64,000 nucleotides of DNA from Olsenella profusa DSM 13989 (GCF_030811115.1 NZ_JAUSQK010000001.1:1-64000), one strand, 5' to 3'. Counted from the stretch's first letter, positions 1-10,823 are shown. The notes: generated by a model from the sequence alone, not told the origin. A program made the numbers and translations.

Positions 1-58
1 GCATCTGGGCACCGTCCAAAGGCGATCCATCGCAAAGCTTCCCGGAGGTGGGGCCGCC

Positions 59-1205
59 GTGTCTGCAGTCGCCAGGGGATATGGGGTATCCGTAACGGCT
101 GTTCATAGTATTCGCAACGAATCGCGTCCGAAGAGAGCACGGGCTTTCATGAACACGAGAGAACGGATCGAAGTTCCCGAGGTAGATCCCCCGGGCCTGC
201 CCGATGACGTGGAAGGACCTAAGGAAAGATGTGCCGGGCCGGAACCCGGCGACGCAATCCCCTCTCAAACCATCGAGACACTAAAAAAGGACCCGAGCGT
301 CGACCCGTCGGAGATGAGCAGTCGGGAGAAGACGGCGGTGATCGGCGCTTCAAGGAATAGATTTCCGGTCTCTGCGCCGTGCGGGAGGCTCGGCATCTCA
401 CGCAGCCCCCATTGCTATGCTAAGGCAGCCTCCCGCGCACCCGACCGACATGCGCGCGACCGCCGGCGAATCCGGTCGGTCTTCGGGGGAAGCAGGAGGG
501 CTTTCGGCTCGGAGCGCATATGGATGACACTCAGGTGCGGCGACGACGGAGGCGGGCCAAGACGCATTTCCGAGAAGGTTGTGCGTCGCATCATGCGCGG
601 AGGGTCTCGTTGCGATCTATGACAAGAGAAGGCGCAGATGCGGCTCCTGCAAAGGCGAGATCGGCGCGCATCCCGGCGGCAAGGTCGCGCGCAGCTCTCA
701 TGCGGATGCCCCGAACCGGCCGTGGCCTACCGACATAGCCCAGTTCGCCCTCCCGAGCTTCGAATGCTACCTGTCCGTTATTGCGGGCTGCTTCGATGGG
801 AAGGCGGTGTCCCACGAACTGTCGAGAAGCCCGAACGCAGAGCCTGCCGATCCCACCCTCGTCGAGGCGGTCCGCAGGCTGAAGGGCGACAATCACCCCG
901 TCCCTCACAGTGATTGCGGGTGTCGTTGCAGGTGGCCTGGGTGGATTGGAATATGCAGCGGGTACGGAATCGCTCGATCTGTGTCGAAGAGGGCATGCTC
1001 GCCGGACAATGCGGCGTGCGAGGGCTTCTTCGGACGCCTCAAAAACGAGCTCTTTTACCACAGGCCTTGGGATGGGATGGCATCCGAAGACTTCGGCCGA
1101 ATGCCCAATGGCTATGTTGGCCACTACAATACCCAACGAAGAAAGAAATCTCTGGGATGGAAAAGCCCAGAAGAGTATCGACTGTTCCTAGGATATGCGG
1201 CCTGA
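59..1205 (+). pseudogene. Decayed IS3-family transposase
   Basis: Two overlapping frames (59-622 and 579-1205) together give an IS3 transposase. The first holds the end of the HTH part and the VVRRIM segment before the catalytic core. The second has the core pieces HSDCGC, SPDNAACEGFFGRLKNELF and the C-terminal LGWKSPEEYR. The frame breaks near position 600, and conserved residues are scattered or replaced, so no active enzyme is expected. No terminal repeats could be placed. It abuts the DISARM locus, which fits a mobile, recombining neighbourhood. IS3 identity is fairly sure; the exact limits are not. Confidence 0.75.
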
Positions 1206-1351
1206 TGTGTCCAAAAAATCGTCCGGAGGCCCGGATGGCATCTACGTGGAAAGGCCGATAAGCCTACACTTTTGATTTCGGCCCCCTAGACGAACATTTC
1301 ACGTCCTGGTAGCCTGGGTGTGCAAAACGATGTTACGAGGGAGGAACGTGG

Positions 1352-2914
1352 GTGATACCGGTAATCGACTTATTCGCGGGTCCAGGAGGGCTTGGCGAGG
1401 GTTTTTCATCGCTTACCGATGAGAACGGCAAGCCGATTTTCCAGATCATCATGTCGGTCGAACGAGATCCCTCTGCACATGAGACGCTTCGGCTGCGCTC
1501 TTATGTCCGCAAGATTCTTCGCGATGATGGCACGGTACCGAATGTGTACCTACGCTATATGAGAGACCACGACGATAAAGCGTGGAGCGACCTCATGGCA
1601 TACAGATCCGAGGCATGGGAGGCTGCAAAAAAAGAAGCAGTTTGCGCGACGCTCGTAGAGGGCGATGACAAACTTATAAACGAGGGTAAGAAAAGGCTAG
1701 AAGAGTGGCGGGCAGCAAATGGGAACAAGCCTCTGATTCTCATAGGCGGACCACCCTGTCAGGCCTACTCACTGGTGGGTCGGTCTAGGCGCAAACACGA
1801 TACAGAGTTTGACAAAGATGTGAAGCAAACCCTCTACAAGTGCTACCTATCGTTTATCAATGGCCTAAAGCCCGATATTTTTGTCATGGAGAACGTCAAG
1901 GGGCTGCTCTCGGCAAAGCACAAGGGCTCTGGGGTTTTCGATCATATTTATCAAGATATGCATGATGCAGGATACGAGATACACTCACTCGTGAAACAAA
2001 AACCGGGGAAGCCAAAAGACTACGTCGTAGAAGCGGAGAGGTTCGGCGTTCCCCAAATGCGCCACAGGGTGATACTTCTCGGAGTGAAGCAAGGGTCAGA
2101 CCGAGCGACCTCAACGCTCATGCCACAGCATCCCGTAACTCTCGGAATGACTCTTTGCGGTATCCCGAAAGTTAGGAGTAACTTCTCAGAGCGCAACAAG
2201 GGCTGGCGTGAAATGAACTGGGCTAGATACCTGGACGAAGCTGCGAAAAGGATTGCGTCTTCTGAGGATTGCAAAGAGCTGGCACCTATCATGCAGAGGG
2301 TGATTTCAAGCCACCCAACCAAGGTTTCGAAGAAGACGAAGGTGACGAACGAGAAGGGCCCTTATGACGAGTGGTATAGGCTGCGCTTCAGGCACAGCAA
2401 GTTATTAGCCAATCACGAGGCTAGGTCCCACTTGGCAAAGGATCTTGATCGCTACCTGTTCTGTTCGGCCTATGCAGAAGTTCATAGAACCTCGGCTCGA
2501 TTGGAGGATTTTCCCGACGAGTTACTCCCCAACCACAAGAACGTCACTGACAATATCCCGGAGGTCAAAGAGGGCGGCGAATACGAATTCAACGACAGAT
2601 TCCGCGTTCAGGCGGAAGACAGCCCCTCGACGACAATAACCTCGCATATCGCCAAAGACGGACACTACTACATCCACCCCGACCCTACCCAATGCCGCAG
2701 CCTCACTGTGAGGGAGGCTGCTAGGTTGCAAACGTTCCCCGACGACTATCTGTTCGAGGGCAATCGCACCTCACAGTACACGCAGGTAGGGAATGCCGTA
2801 CCGCCGCTCCTCGCTCAGCAAATTGCATCGGTGGTTGCCTCAGCGCTTGGTATTGAAGCGAAGGACTATTTAAAACACATCTCTGCTCAGTCTTCAGAAG
2901 GCGACGATCACTAG
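1352..2914 (+). CDS. drmMII: DISARM C5-cytosine DNA methyltransferase DrmMII
   Basis: A 520-residue C5-cytosine methyltransferase. The motifs appear in family order: the SAM loop DLFAGPGGLGEGF near residue 6, the catalytic PCQ in GGPPCQAYSLVGRSR near 135, MENVKG near 185, the arginine motif PQMRHRVILLG near 235, and QVGNAVPPLLAQQ near 475. In DISARM this enzyme marks host DNA as self. GTG at 1352 is chosen because GGGAGG lies about 8 bases upstream and the SAM motif starts immediately. The gene converges on drmB and the two share a CTAG that supplies both stop codons, whereas described DISARM loci usually have the genes in one direction. The DISARM role rests on the neighbours; on its own it would be an orphan or type II methylase. 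Confidence 0.87.
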   Translation: MIPVIDLFAGPGGLGEGFSSLTDENGKPIFQIIMSVERDPSAHETLRLRSYVRKILRDDGTVPNVYLRYMRDHDDKAWSDLMAYRSEAWEAAKKEAVCATLVEGDDKLINEGKKRLEEWRAANGNKPLILIGGPPCQAYSLVGRSRRKHDTEFDKDVKQTLYKCYLSFINGLKPDIFVMENVKGLLSAKHKGSGVFDHIYQDMHDAGYEIHSLVKQKPGKPKDYVVEAERFGVPQMRHRVILLGVKQGSDRATSTLMPQHPVTLGMTLCGIPKVRSNFSERNKGWREMNWARYLDEAAKRIASSEDCKELAPIMQRVISSHPTKVSKKTKVTNEKGPYDEWYRLRFRHSKLLANHEARSHLAKDLDRYLFCSAYAEVHRTSARLEDFPDELLPNHKNVTDNIPEVKEGGEYEFNDRFRVQAEDSPSTTITSHIAKDGHYYIHPDPTQCRSLTVREAARLQTFPDDYLFEGNRTSQYTQVGNAVPPLLAQQIASVVASALGIEAKDYLKHISAQSSEGDDH

Positions 2915-4767
2915 TCGACCTGCAGTTCCTCTCGGAAGAGTCCAGCTAGGGGCTCATCCAATGTCCCTACTACGAGGCTTCTGTCCAAGAACTTGTTACC
3001 ATTCTCGCATGCTGTCTCCGGGAGAAGAGCGCAGTTATAACAGGCAGCCAAGTTGCATGAGTCAAGACCCTGTCCAGGGGACTCTATGCAAACCGGATCA
3101 TCAGAGCACCAAGTGGCCTTTTGCAGGGCATTAAAAACGATGACCTCAAAGCGACCAGGCTCTCCTGAACGGACAAGACCACCTAGAGAACCGTCTCCTG
3201 AAGATGACGCGGTATAGATAAGAAGGCCGTGCATACCTTCGAAATCCTCGTCGCCGTCATCATCTAGGAAATCCTGACAGTAAATTCTCTCGCGCAGAGA
3301 GGCAGCAGTGTAACCGCACACCTCGCTGATACCAAGAAGGAGCAAGTGTGAGAGGGTATGGATAAGCACGTAATTCGGGTTTAGCCCTTTCGGAGCAAGG
3401 TTGCGCTTAGTTCTAGACTCGTTGAGATTCCCCTGCATAGTTCTTACTCGGGCAGCAACTTCAGGCCGCTTCGCCCACTCTTTCAGGCATGTCCCATCGA
3501 GGTCAATGAAGATCCCCTCACCAATCGTCTGATTGGCAAGTGTCCAATCGAGCATCTTCCGAGAAAGTGCCCTTCTCCTCTCGTCCATGGTCTTGGAGTC
3601 GTTGTACTCGGGGTTGAGCCTTGTGAACCCAACTAGCGCGCGCGTCACGGTAAGGGTCTCCACAAGAGTTACCTTCGAGATGAACTTGCGCATAAGCGGA
3701 AGGGAGTAATCTGAGACGTTGATCGTCCGGCCTATGAACTCACCCCTCTTGGATATATGCGGGTCCCGCAGCGTCAGAAACTCATCGTGAAGGTACTCTA
3801 CCTCGGACTGCTCCGTATTCCCAGCACTCTTTCTCTGGTGATAGGCGAGACGAAGCGCATCTGGCCTGATGCCGTTTGCTGTAGCTAGCATGTTGATGGC
3901 CTTGTCAAGGAGCCCCATCCTGTCCATCTCAAGCATGTCTGAAAACTGTTCATCGACAACTGATTTGACATGCTCGTCTAACGCATCTGGGATTAGTACG
4001 GAGCTAACGACATCCGGGTAGCATACGTTCGTAGCACCCATGATGACAACCCTGAGATCCTTGTTGTCAGCGGGGCATGGCTGACTTGAGACTCGATCAA
4101 GCCAAGGTTGTCTCCCGGTACAGCGGTAGCCAATCTTGTTCAACCCCTCAGGGGTATTCGCTCCGCTGAGGGAACGATGGGCGCCGCAGGTGCAACGATA
4201 TTCGATGTCGCCCATGGTCGTGCTTCCGCCCTTGGTGTGCCTGTAGACGGTATGGCCGGGGTCGTCTTTCGGATCTATATCGGTCCCGCCATGAACCCAT
4301 TTCATGACCGGGAAGCTGTCTATGTGACCGTGTGGGCATACGATAACGAAACGCTCAGGAACCAACTTGACATCATGGTGATACTTTTTGCTGCAGGATT
4401 CGCAGCGAAGCGACGTGCTGCAATTGGTCGAGCCTACATATTTTATCTGCCCACAACGAGGGCAATAAAGCCAATTCGGAAACCTAAGAGTGGGAACGAA
4501 GCCGTTGTTGGGGCCATCACCCATGGGAGGGGAATAGAGCTTGTTGACCCCGATATACTGCTTGAGCCTGGAATCACGAACCTCTTCCAGTCTCCCCTTG
4601 GCAATCTGCTCGTCATAAGCATCGAGACCGGCAATCATCACAGTCGTGTTGGCGTCGCAGGGGTAAATCGCACCAACGCTGTAGGGTCCGAAGAGCTGTC
4701 CCATGCGAAGGGAATAACCCTTGCCCTTGGCTTCTCTTCGCGCGTTGCGAGCGTTTCCCCTAGGCAT
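2911..4767 (-). CDS. drmB: DISARM protein DrmB (DUF1998)
   Basis: A protein of about 618 residues with a C-terminal DUF1998 region: TLSHLLLLGISE, then LLIYTASSSGDGSLGGL, then a Cys cluster (CIESPGQGLDSCNLAACYNC) that probably binds zinc. The N-terminal half has a further zinc-ribbon-like CPRCG...CESC set. DrmB works with the helicase DrmA as the core of DISARM, which blocks incoming phage DNA. ATG at 4767 is preferred to the longer start at 4809: it is preceded by GAGGGG at good spacing and overlaps the drmA stop by only 8 bases, as in translational coupling. It is last in the drmE-drmA-drmB operon. Base composition is visibly lower in GC than the IS-rich DNA further on. Confidence 0.87.
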   Translation of the reverse strand: MPRGNARNARREAKGKGYSLRMGQLFGPYSVGAIYPCDANTTVMIAGLDAYDEQIAKGRLEEVRDSRLKQYIGVNKLYSPPMGDGPNNGFVPTLRFPNWLYCPRCGQIKYVGSTNCSTSLRCESCSKKYHHDVKLVPERFVIVCPHGHIDSFPVMKWVHGGTDIDPKDDPGHTVYRHTKGGSTTMGDIEYRCTCGAHRSLSGANTPEGLNKIGYRCTGRQPWLDRVSSQPCPADNKDLRVVIMGATNVCYPDVVSSVLIPDALDEHVKSVVDEQFSDMLEMDRMGLLDKAINMLATANGIRPDALRLAYHQRKSAGNTEQSEVEYLHDEFLTLRDPHISKRGEFIGRTINVSDYSLPLMRKFISKVTLVETLTVTRALVGFTRLNPEYNDSKTMDERRRALSRKMLDWTLANQTIGEGIFIDLDGTCLKEWAKRPEVAARVRTMQGNLNESRTKRNLAPKGLNPNYVLIHTLSHLLLLGISEVCGYTAASLRERIYCQDFLDDDGDEDFEGMHGLLIYTASSSGDGSLGGLVRSGEPGRFEVIVFNALQKATWCSDDPVCIESPGQGLDSCNLAACYNCALLPETACENGNKFLDRSLVVGTLDEPLAGLFREELQVD

Positions 4768-7700
4768 GTTTATTCCCCTCGTTCTCGCCATAGCCGACAT
4801 ACGTGCCAAGAATCCTTACCCTGCACTGGGCGTCAACACTCCGCATGGATGTCGGTACCTCGAAGGTACCACCACCCCATGCATCGGAGCTCTCTGCACC
4901 CGTTGGGTGCATGAGGGGTGTCGGTGGGCCAAAGTTCTCAGGTTTTAACTCAAACCAACGGTCGTAGTCGCTGGCATCCCAGCCCTCGTGTATCTCATCG
5001 AGGTCTTCTTTAGTACCTTGCAGCTCGTGCGGATCGACCTTTTCCACGCGATTGAGAATCGTTTCGGCAGCAAAATCGAAAGGCTCCTTTTCGGGGTACC
5101 GAAAGGCTTCCGAGTCGTCGCCATCTACAGAACGATAAATCCCCACAAGCGTGCCAAACAGAGCCCGGTCGCGCACTTGCCTACAGAAAGAGGTGACGCT
5201 TGATGGCTCCACGTTCTGATAGAAGCTCTGGTGATACATGGCAAAGTTCTCGTAATGCGAACGATCCCTCGGTTTTGTGGTGCTGTATACGACGAATACG
5301 ATGCCCTTGGCCCTGCTGCCACGTCCAACGCGGCTAGTGGCCTGGATGTACTCAGCGGTTGTCTTCGGCTGTCCCTCGACGACCATCAACCCCAGCCGTC
5401 CAACATCTAGGCCCACAGAAATCATGTTCGTGGCAAAGCAGAGGTCGACCGCGTTTCGGGAAGGATAGGAGATTGAGAGGCTGTCAAGTCCCTTCCGGAC
5501 CTCATCGGCGTCTTTACGGCTAGTAAGCTCCTCTGCAACGTTGATGTAGCGAACGGTGTCGTCACCAGCGCGTTCGGCGCGCTTCCTATGCTCCCAAAGA
5601 CGTTCCGGAATGTCCCCGCCCATCCAGGTAACGGCTTGACCAAGCTCTCTTGTGGTGCCGTAGTATCCAATGGTCGTCCAATAGGGGTCCTTCCAGTCAT
5701 CCGGCACGTCTTTCCATGTGGCTGGTTCCCAAAGGAGGGCGGCATAGAGGCGTATGTTGGTCGAAGCGGCGTTAAGTGTCGGTACAAACACTCCTACATA
5801 GCGCCGGCCCCTCGACTCTTTGTCCTCAACTGAGAAGAACGAGTCATCGTAGTCAATACCGGAAGGAGGGAACTGAAAGACGTTTTCTTCTCCACATGCG
5901 TATAGCTGATTGCACTGCCCTTTGGCCCGACTGACGGTCGCCGTTGATGCGACAATCTTTGGGAGAACCTTCCTCCCGCCCTCATCTCTTTCACAGAGAG
6001 ACGATATGAGCGTCTCGTAATGACCAGCCATTGAACCGAGGGGGCCAGATATCAAATGCAGCTCGTCTTGGATGATAAGTTTGGGTGGACGCCGCCTTCC
6101 TTCCTTGGTGATGCCAAACAGTGGAAGGGCTTCTTGCCTGTAAGGAAGCATGGCGAATTTGTCAATGGTCCCCACGAGAAGTGATGGCGGGTTGGCATAT
6201 ACCTCGTCGTCGACTACGTCTAGGGGCAGCCCATCGCCCTTGGAAAACTCGCAGTTCTCGTTCGGACACACGAAGAACAGCTTCTTTGTGCTTCGATCGC
6301 GCCTATATGACACCCTTTTGTTCTCTTCTAGGCTGCTTCCGCACCATGGGCATTTTCGGACGGGGAAGGGGTTTCTGCCCTCGTTCCGATTAACGTACGC
6401 GCGCCTCAGCCGCTCAGCTTGGTCTCGGGTATTTGGGCTTGCTTCCCCTCCCACCCAAAGGCCGATACGGAACTCGCGGTGCCCAAGCAAATCGGGCATG
6501 CGACGCCGCATGGATTCGAGAGCGCAGATGAGAGACGAGGCACGATCGAACTGCTGCGAGGTCAGCAACCGCAGCGTGTACCTCATGAAAACGGTGACCC
6601 CTTCGCTCTCCACGTGGGAAAGGCGCTCCCAAATGAGGACGAATGCGGTGAGTCCTAGATAGGCCTCCGTCTTGCCGCCTCCCGTTGGGAACCAGATGAG
6701 GTCGACGACACCTCTGTCATCACTGGTCTCGTCGATAACAGACCTGATGTTCATGAGGATAAACGCAAGCTGAAAGGGTCTCCAACTTCTTGTGTACCCG
6801 ATAGGTTCGTCTAAGTACTTCCTCTCCCCGGAGACTACGCCGTAGTGCAGAAACTGGTCGTACATGGCTTCGTTAGCCATCACGAATGCCTGCCGGGCAA
6901 CGATATTGCTGTCCAAAAGGCTGATGCCGTCCTTTATGCGGGCAAGACAAAGGTCACACTCGTCTAGGTTTCGTCGTGCGGCGCTTTCATATTGTCTGGG
7001 GAGCTTCAAGGCCCTTTTGCGGGTCTGGGAAATCCAAAGCGAGTACTTATCGCATAGGGTGTTCATGGCATTTAAGGTCTCGCCCCAACAGTCCGCCCTG
7101 CCAAAGCTCTCGATTGATAGGACAATCCCATCCATCAGTGGATGTAGCGGCTTCATGGAATGCGTATCAGATACAGGCATGACCTGGGTCTGTGCCCACT
7201 TAACCGGCAAGCCCTGATCCCAGCTGGTAGCACACCCATGACCTATGGCATAGTTGCGAACATTGCGGTAGATAAGGCTTTTGCTGGCTTCCTCATCGGA
7301 GGTCGATTCATCAAGCTGACTCCATGCAGGCGGGATGAGCCCCAGCTTCGAACTCACCTTGAATCCAGCTTGGTAATAGCAAGCTGAAGAATCTTCGTGT
7401 TGGCCAGACGGGGCTGCATTCATATTGCACAGGGCGACGGTGAGGACAAGCCCTTCGGGAATCCGCTGCCTGAACACGACCCAGAGCTCAAGGGCCCCGC
7501 CATCCAGCTTGTATCCGCGCCTGATATCATCCCCCTCGCCTGTGGGGAGCTCTAGATCCTCGGCAAGAAGGTCAAACCGGAGAGGGATGCGTTTGTAGCA
7601 GCTTTTCTCTTCTACCTTCTGCCGAACATACCTCGCGCATCTGATGCTAACGGAAATCTCATCCTCATTGCGGATGCCCAAGGTCATGCTCATTGCAGAC

Positions 7701-8134
7701 TGGGCGCGGGCATTAGAGAGCGATACCGGCTCTTCGTAATCTTCGTCTGACGCCTCTTCGGAAACGTCGGAACCGTCTGGCACGTCCGAACCGATGGGTA
7801 GTGGAGAATCAGGGTTACCTGCACTTGTCCCTGCAGCAAGTTCACCAGGGTTCTCCCCATCAGAAGACACAGCGTCCTTGCCTTGAGCCATATCAATCTG
7901 GGTCCCTCTTGGATAGAGGACGCCAGCATGATACCGCAGCGACGGCGAGGAGAACTCATCCAGGGTCTCCCCGGAGTCGGGGTCGATAGGCCCGACAAAT
8001 TCTTCGTAGACCGACTTGTACAGGCGTCGTCTCAGCTCTTCGTCAAGGCAATTGCCATCAGTGTTGTCATCCAAATTGGACACCTCATCACAGAACGTCG
8101 ACACGGTCGATCGCCACATTCCTTCGCTCACCAA
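4760..8134 (-). CDS. drmA: DISARM helicase DrmA
   Basis: A 1124-residue SF2 helicase. Walker A FPTGGGKTEAYL is near residue 490, a zinc-like CPWCG...CPNENC pair near 600, the DEAH-type box IIQDELHLISGPLG near 690, SATVSRA near 735, and the C-terminal helicase motifs TNMISVGLDVGRLG and QATSRVGRG near 910-945. In DISARM this is the DNA-translocating subunit paired with DrmB. The N-terminal 130 residues are acidic and look poorly ordered. The start is uncertain: TTG 8134, GTG 8131 and ATG 8119 are all in frame, and GAGGGTGG lies well for the first two. It overlaps the upstream drmE by up to 47 bases, so the genes are one transcript. Confidence 0.88.
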   Translation of the reverse strand: MVSEGMWRSTVSTFCDEVSNLDDNTDGNCLDEELRRRLYKSVYEEFVGPIDPDSGETLDEFSSPSLRYHAGVLYPRGTQIDMAQGKDAVSSDGENPGELAAGTSAGNPDSPLPIGSDVPDGSDVSEEASDEDYEEPVSLSNARAQSAMSMTLGIRNEDEISVSIRCARYVRQKVEEKSCYKRIPLRFDLLAEDLELPTGEGDDIRRGYKLDGGALELWVVFRQRIPEGLVLTVALCNMNAAPSGQHEDSSACYYQAGFKVSSKLGLIPPAWSQLDESTSDEEASKSLIYRNVRNYAIGHGCATSWDQGLPVKWAQTQVMPVSDTHSMKPLHPLMDGIVLSIESFGRADCWGETLNAMNTLCDKYSLWISQTRKRALKLPRQYESAARRNLDECDLCLARIKDGISLLDSNIVARQAFVMANEAMYDQFLHYGVVSGERKYLDEPIGYTRSWRPFQLAFILMNIRSVIDETSDDRGVVDLIWFPTGGGKTEAYLGLTAFVLIWERLSHVESEGVTVFMRYTLRLLTSQQFDRASSLICALESMRRRMPDLLGHREFRIGLWVGGEASPNTRDQAERLRRAYVNRNEGRNPFPVRKCPWCGSSLEENKRVSYRRDRSTKKLFFVCPNENCEFSKGDGLPLDVVDDEVYANPPSLLVGTIDKFAMLPYRQEALPLFGITKEGRRRPPKLIIQDELHLISGPLGSMAGHYETLISSLCERDEGGRKVLPKIVASTATVSRAKGQCNQLYACGEENVFQFPPSGIDYDDSFFSVEDKESRGRRYVGVFVPTLNAASTNIRLYAALLWEPATWKDVPDDWKDPYWTTIGYYGTTRELGQAVTWMGGDIPERLWEHRKRAERAGDDTVRYINVAEELTSRKDADEVRKGLDSLSISYPSRNAVDLCFATNMISVGLDVGRLGLMVVEGQPKTTAEYIQATSRVGRGSRAKGIVFVVYSTTKPRDRSHYENFAMYHQSFYQNVEPSSVTSFCRQVRDRALFGTLVGIYRSVDGDDSEAFRYPEKEPFDFAAETILNRVEKVDPHELQGTKEDLDEIHEGWDASDYDRWFELKPENFGPPTPLMHPTGAESSDAWGGGTFEVPTSMRSVDAQCRVRILGTYVGYGENEGNKHA

Positions 8135-10823
8135 CCACAGCCACCCTCAAAAGCTCGACATCGCCGGCCTCGTGTCTTTCATCGAAACCATCGACGGCAT
8201 TGTCGAGGCCGTACCGCTCGACATCTTTAAGGAAATCGGCAACCATGCCCTTCTTGGCCATTCGTCCAATGGAACGATGTTTGTTCCGAATCTTGCGCAC
8301 GGCGCCCGCGATTTTATCCAGCTCGCCATCTGCCAGCGGATAGCCAAGGGACGAGTATATCGCCTCGATATCGGCTTTGGTCTGAGGGGCAATGCGGTTA
8401 CCCTTTACCCACCCGCGAACGCCGGCCTTAGTGCGAGTCTTGACTACACGGGAGTAGATCCTGTCAACGATCTCGGCATCGGAATACCCGTGTAGCCTCG
8501 CGTGGCGAATCGGCTCCTTCCAACTTTGCGCCAAAGCCATGGCGTCATCGTATCCCTCGGTGGTGCTTTCCGAGGCCCTGCGTATAAATCCCTTGTCGGA
8601 GTGAGTACGCAGGACGACATCACCTGGTAAAAGGGCGGAAGCAGGTTTTTGGTCGGGCTCGTCGTCTTGGCCTGTAAGGCAATCGGTAATTACGAGGAGA
8701 CGCCCGCTCCGAGCTTGGTTGGGGTCGGACTTGAGCCACACATGCGTGCCGTCGTGAAACATGACAGGCACAGCAGGCACGAATCTCTCTCCCTCGCGGG
8801 CAAGTTCGCTTTGTATCCTGCGCCTCTCTATTGTAGTTACAATCGAGGCGGGGGGCTCATCATCAGCATTATCAGGGGCATCGCTGCATCGTCTTGTCGC
8901 AATGGCCCTAGATTTCTTGGGTCTTTTTAGAGGCTCTATTCCCAACTTTATGAGCGTCTTATCGGTCGCGAGCGCGCACTTGTCCGACTCCCTGTGCCAC
9001 TGTTCGTTTGCCTTGAGCCACCATCCAAGCTCCAAGTCGCCACCATCATGCCCATAGAGCACGAAAATCATGTTCGTGGCTATTCCGGAATGGAGACAGC
9101 GGTCCATCGTCCCCTTGTCATACCAGCCGCTGAAGATGACGTTCTCGTTGTCGGTGAGCGAGTTGCTTCCGAGGAAATCGCGTGTCGTCATAACAGCGAA
9201 TAGCCCAATGCCGTATCCGTTGTAGGCCAGCTCTCCACACCAGTACTTATAGGCAGCCTCAGTTCTGTTCCTGTCGACAACCAAGACCACGGGTGACTTA
9301 CTATCTATGTAGCCGGTGATGAGATCGTAGATTTTATGTTCTTTAGGAGCAGGCTGATCAGGCTCGAAGAACTTCCAAAGGATGTCGCATGCAGTGCGTA
9401 CCTCATCAAAATCCTGCAGGCTCAGTATCCTTGATGACCTGATAGTGTCTAGAAAGCTATCAACAATGTCTCTTTGCCGGCTGCTGTATTCCTTGTCAGG
9501 GGCCTCGGTCATCCTGATAGCGGAGCCAAGCACGCTAAAGAGGTCTTGAACGGCGAGGAGAACCCCGTCGTCGTCAATCTCAGAAAGCCTGAAATCATCG
9601 TAAAGAATCCGCTTTGCGCGTGAGAGGCCGCTATCCCCATCGGAAACCGGGAGCACCTTCTCATGCTGCCTGGTAATCATCCTAGTTTGAATGGAGGACA
9701 GGGTGAGTCCCTGCATCTTGGCCAGAAAGCCACAGTCATCCCAGTCGAAGGGCAGAAAACCACTATCTATAAGTGGTTGTAATCGAGCTAATGTCCACCG
9801 ATCACAAAAAGCGATGACGCCAATCCCCCGGTCCTTCAAATCGAAGATGTCTGACAGAAGGGATGTGTCCATCAGGTCGGGACTCGAGATGTTCAAAGAA
9901 ACGAAGTCGATGGGAAGACCATCATCTGCCAAATTGACGATTTCAGAAGCGCTGCCGACGCCGTCAATGCGAGGGCCCACAAGGACAGACGGGGGGCATT
10001 CAAAAGGCCAATTGAAACCATCCCTCCTAACGCCCTTGGGAGAAAGGTAGGTAATGGGCAAAACCTCGGAAAGGCCATAGGATGCGTCATCAAAAAGGAT
10101 GCGCCCATTGAGCAGGCGCGTAGGAGCCTCATTTGCATACTGTGAGGGAGAAGTGACATACCCAACAGAAGGCACCTGCTTCCCACAGCAGTCTAAGATA
10201 CGCCGTACCGGAGCAGGAAGGGCCTTGTACCGTGAGGCCTCGCTCAACAAAGAGGGGCGCTTGAGCTTCTTGGTGCTCTTTGTCTGGGATAGCTCAGCAT
10301 CAGGAGAAGCAAGATGCACAAGAGGGAATGTCCCATATTTCTTATCAATTCCTGCCGCCTGATCAAGAGAGGAGTACATCACCCTCTCATCACTGACCTC
10401 AGTGATTCTGACCACGCAACCACCGACGGCGACCTTCTCGCCAACTTCAGCTTCATGTAAGCCAGGTACGCCAGCATCAAACTCGATATGCAGCATAGCG
10501 GCAAGAAAAGCTGTTGCGATGGCCTCTCGCTCGAAATCTGGACAGCTAACTATGAGACCTGGGTATCCTGAGCTTCGAGCTCTACGTAGCAGGGTCAAAT
10601 TAGCCTTTGTGAGAGTTGTGAATTGAACATCACCCAAATCAGGGAAAGCAAGCGAGGGACTATCTAGAGGGTTTGAGGTCCGATTAACAGAATCAAGAAA
10701 CGCGTCGAATGACATTTCCCGACCCATGTACACGGCACCTCCATTCGGTGGAACACGACAGCCAACAGCTGACCATTTAGGAGATGAGAGGAGATTCACC
10801 TGCCAGCCATATGCAATCTTCAT
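8088..10823 (-). CDS. drmE: DISARM class 2 protein DrmE
   Basis: A 911-residue protein with no motif that I can assign to a known enzyme. Its position directly upstream of drmA in a drmE-drmA-drmB order, its length, and the nearby C5 methylase make it the class 2 DISARM component DrmE, whose biochemical role is unknown. Short hydrophobic alternations such as VVLVVDRNRTEAA and NVIFSGWYDKGT suggest Rossmann-like or helicase-like folds in the middle of the protein, but this is a visual impression. The C-terminal third contains a basic region with KTKADIEAIYSSLG. It is the first gene of the operon; the AT-richer upstream region probably holds the promoter. Confidence 0.75.
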   Translation of the reverse strand: MKIAYGWQVNLLSSPKWSAVGCRVPPNGGAVYMGREMSFDAFLDSVNRTSNPLDSPSLAFPDLGDVQFTTLTKANLTLLRRARSSGYPGLIVSCPDFEREAIATAFLAAMLHIEFDAGVPGLHEAEVGEKVAVGGCVVRITEVSDERVMYSSLDQAAGIDKKYGTFPLVHLASPDAELSQTKSTKKLKRPSLLSEASRYKALPAPVRRILDCCGKQVPSVGYVTSPSQYANEAPTRLLNGRILFDDASYGLSEVLPITYLSPKGVRRDGFNWPFECPPSVLVGPRIDGVGSASEIVNLADDGLPIDFVSLNISSPDLMDTSLLSDIFDLKDRGIGVIAFCDRWTLARLQPLIDSGFLPFDWDDCGFLAKMQGLTLSSIQTRMITRQHEKVLPVSDGDSGLSRAKRILYDDFRLSEIDDDGVLLAVQDLFSVLGSAIRMTEAPDKEYSSRQRDIVDSFLDTIRSSRILSLQDFDEVRTACDILWKFFEPDQPAPKEHKIYDLITGYIDSKSPVVLVVDRNRTEAAYKYWCGELAYNGYGIGLFAVMTTRDFLGSNSLTDNENVIFSGWYDKGTMDRCLHSGIATNMIFVLYGHDGGDLELGWWLKANEQWHRESDKCALATDKTLIKLGIEPLKRPKKSRAIATRRCSDAPDNADDEPPASIVTTIERRRIQSELAREGERFVPAVPVMFHDGTHVWLKSDPNQARSGRLLVITDCLTGQDDEPDQKPASALLPGDVVLRTHSDKGFIRRASESTTEGYDDAMALAQSWKEPIRHARLHGYSDAEIVDRIYSRVVKTRTKAGVRGWVKGNRIAPQTKADIEAIYSSLGYPLADGELDKIAGAVRKIRNKHRSIGRMAKKGMVADFLKDVERYGLDNAVDGFDERHEAGDVELLRVAVVGERRNVAIDRVDVL

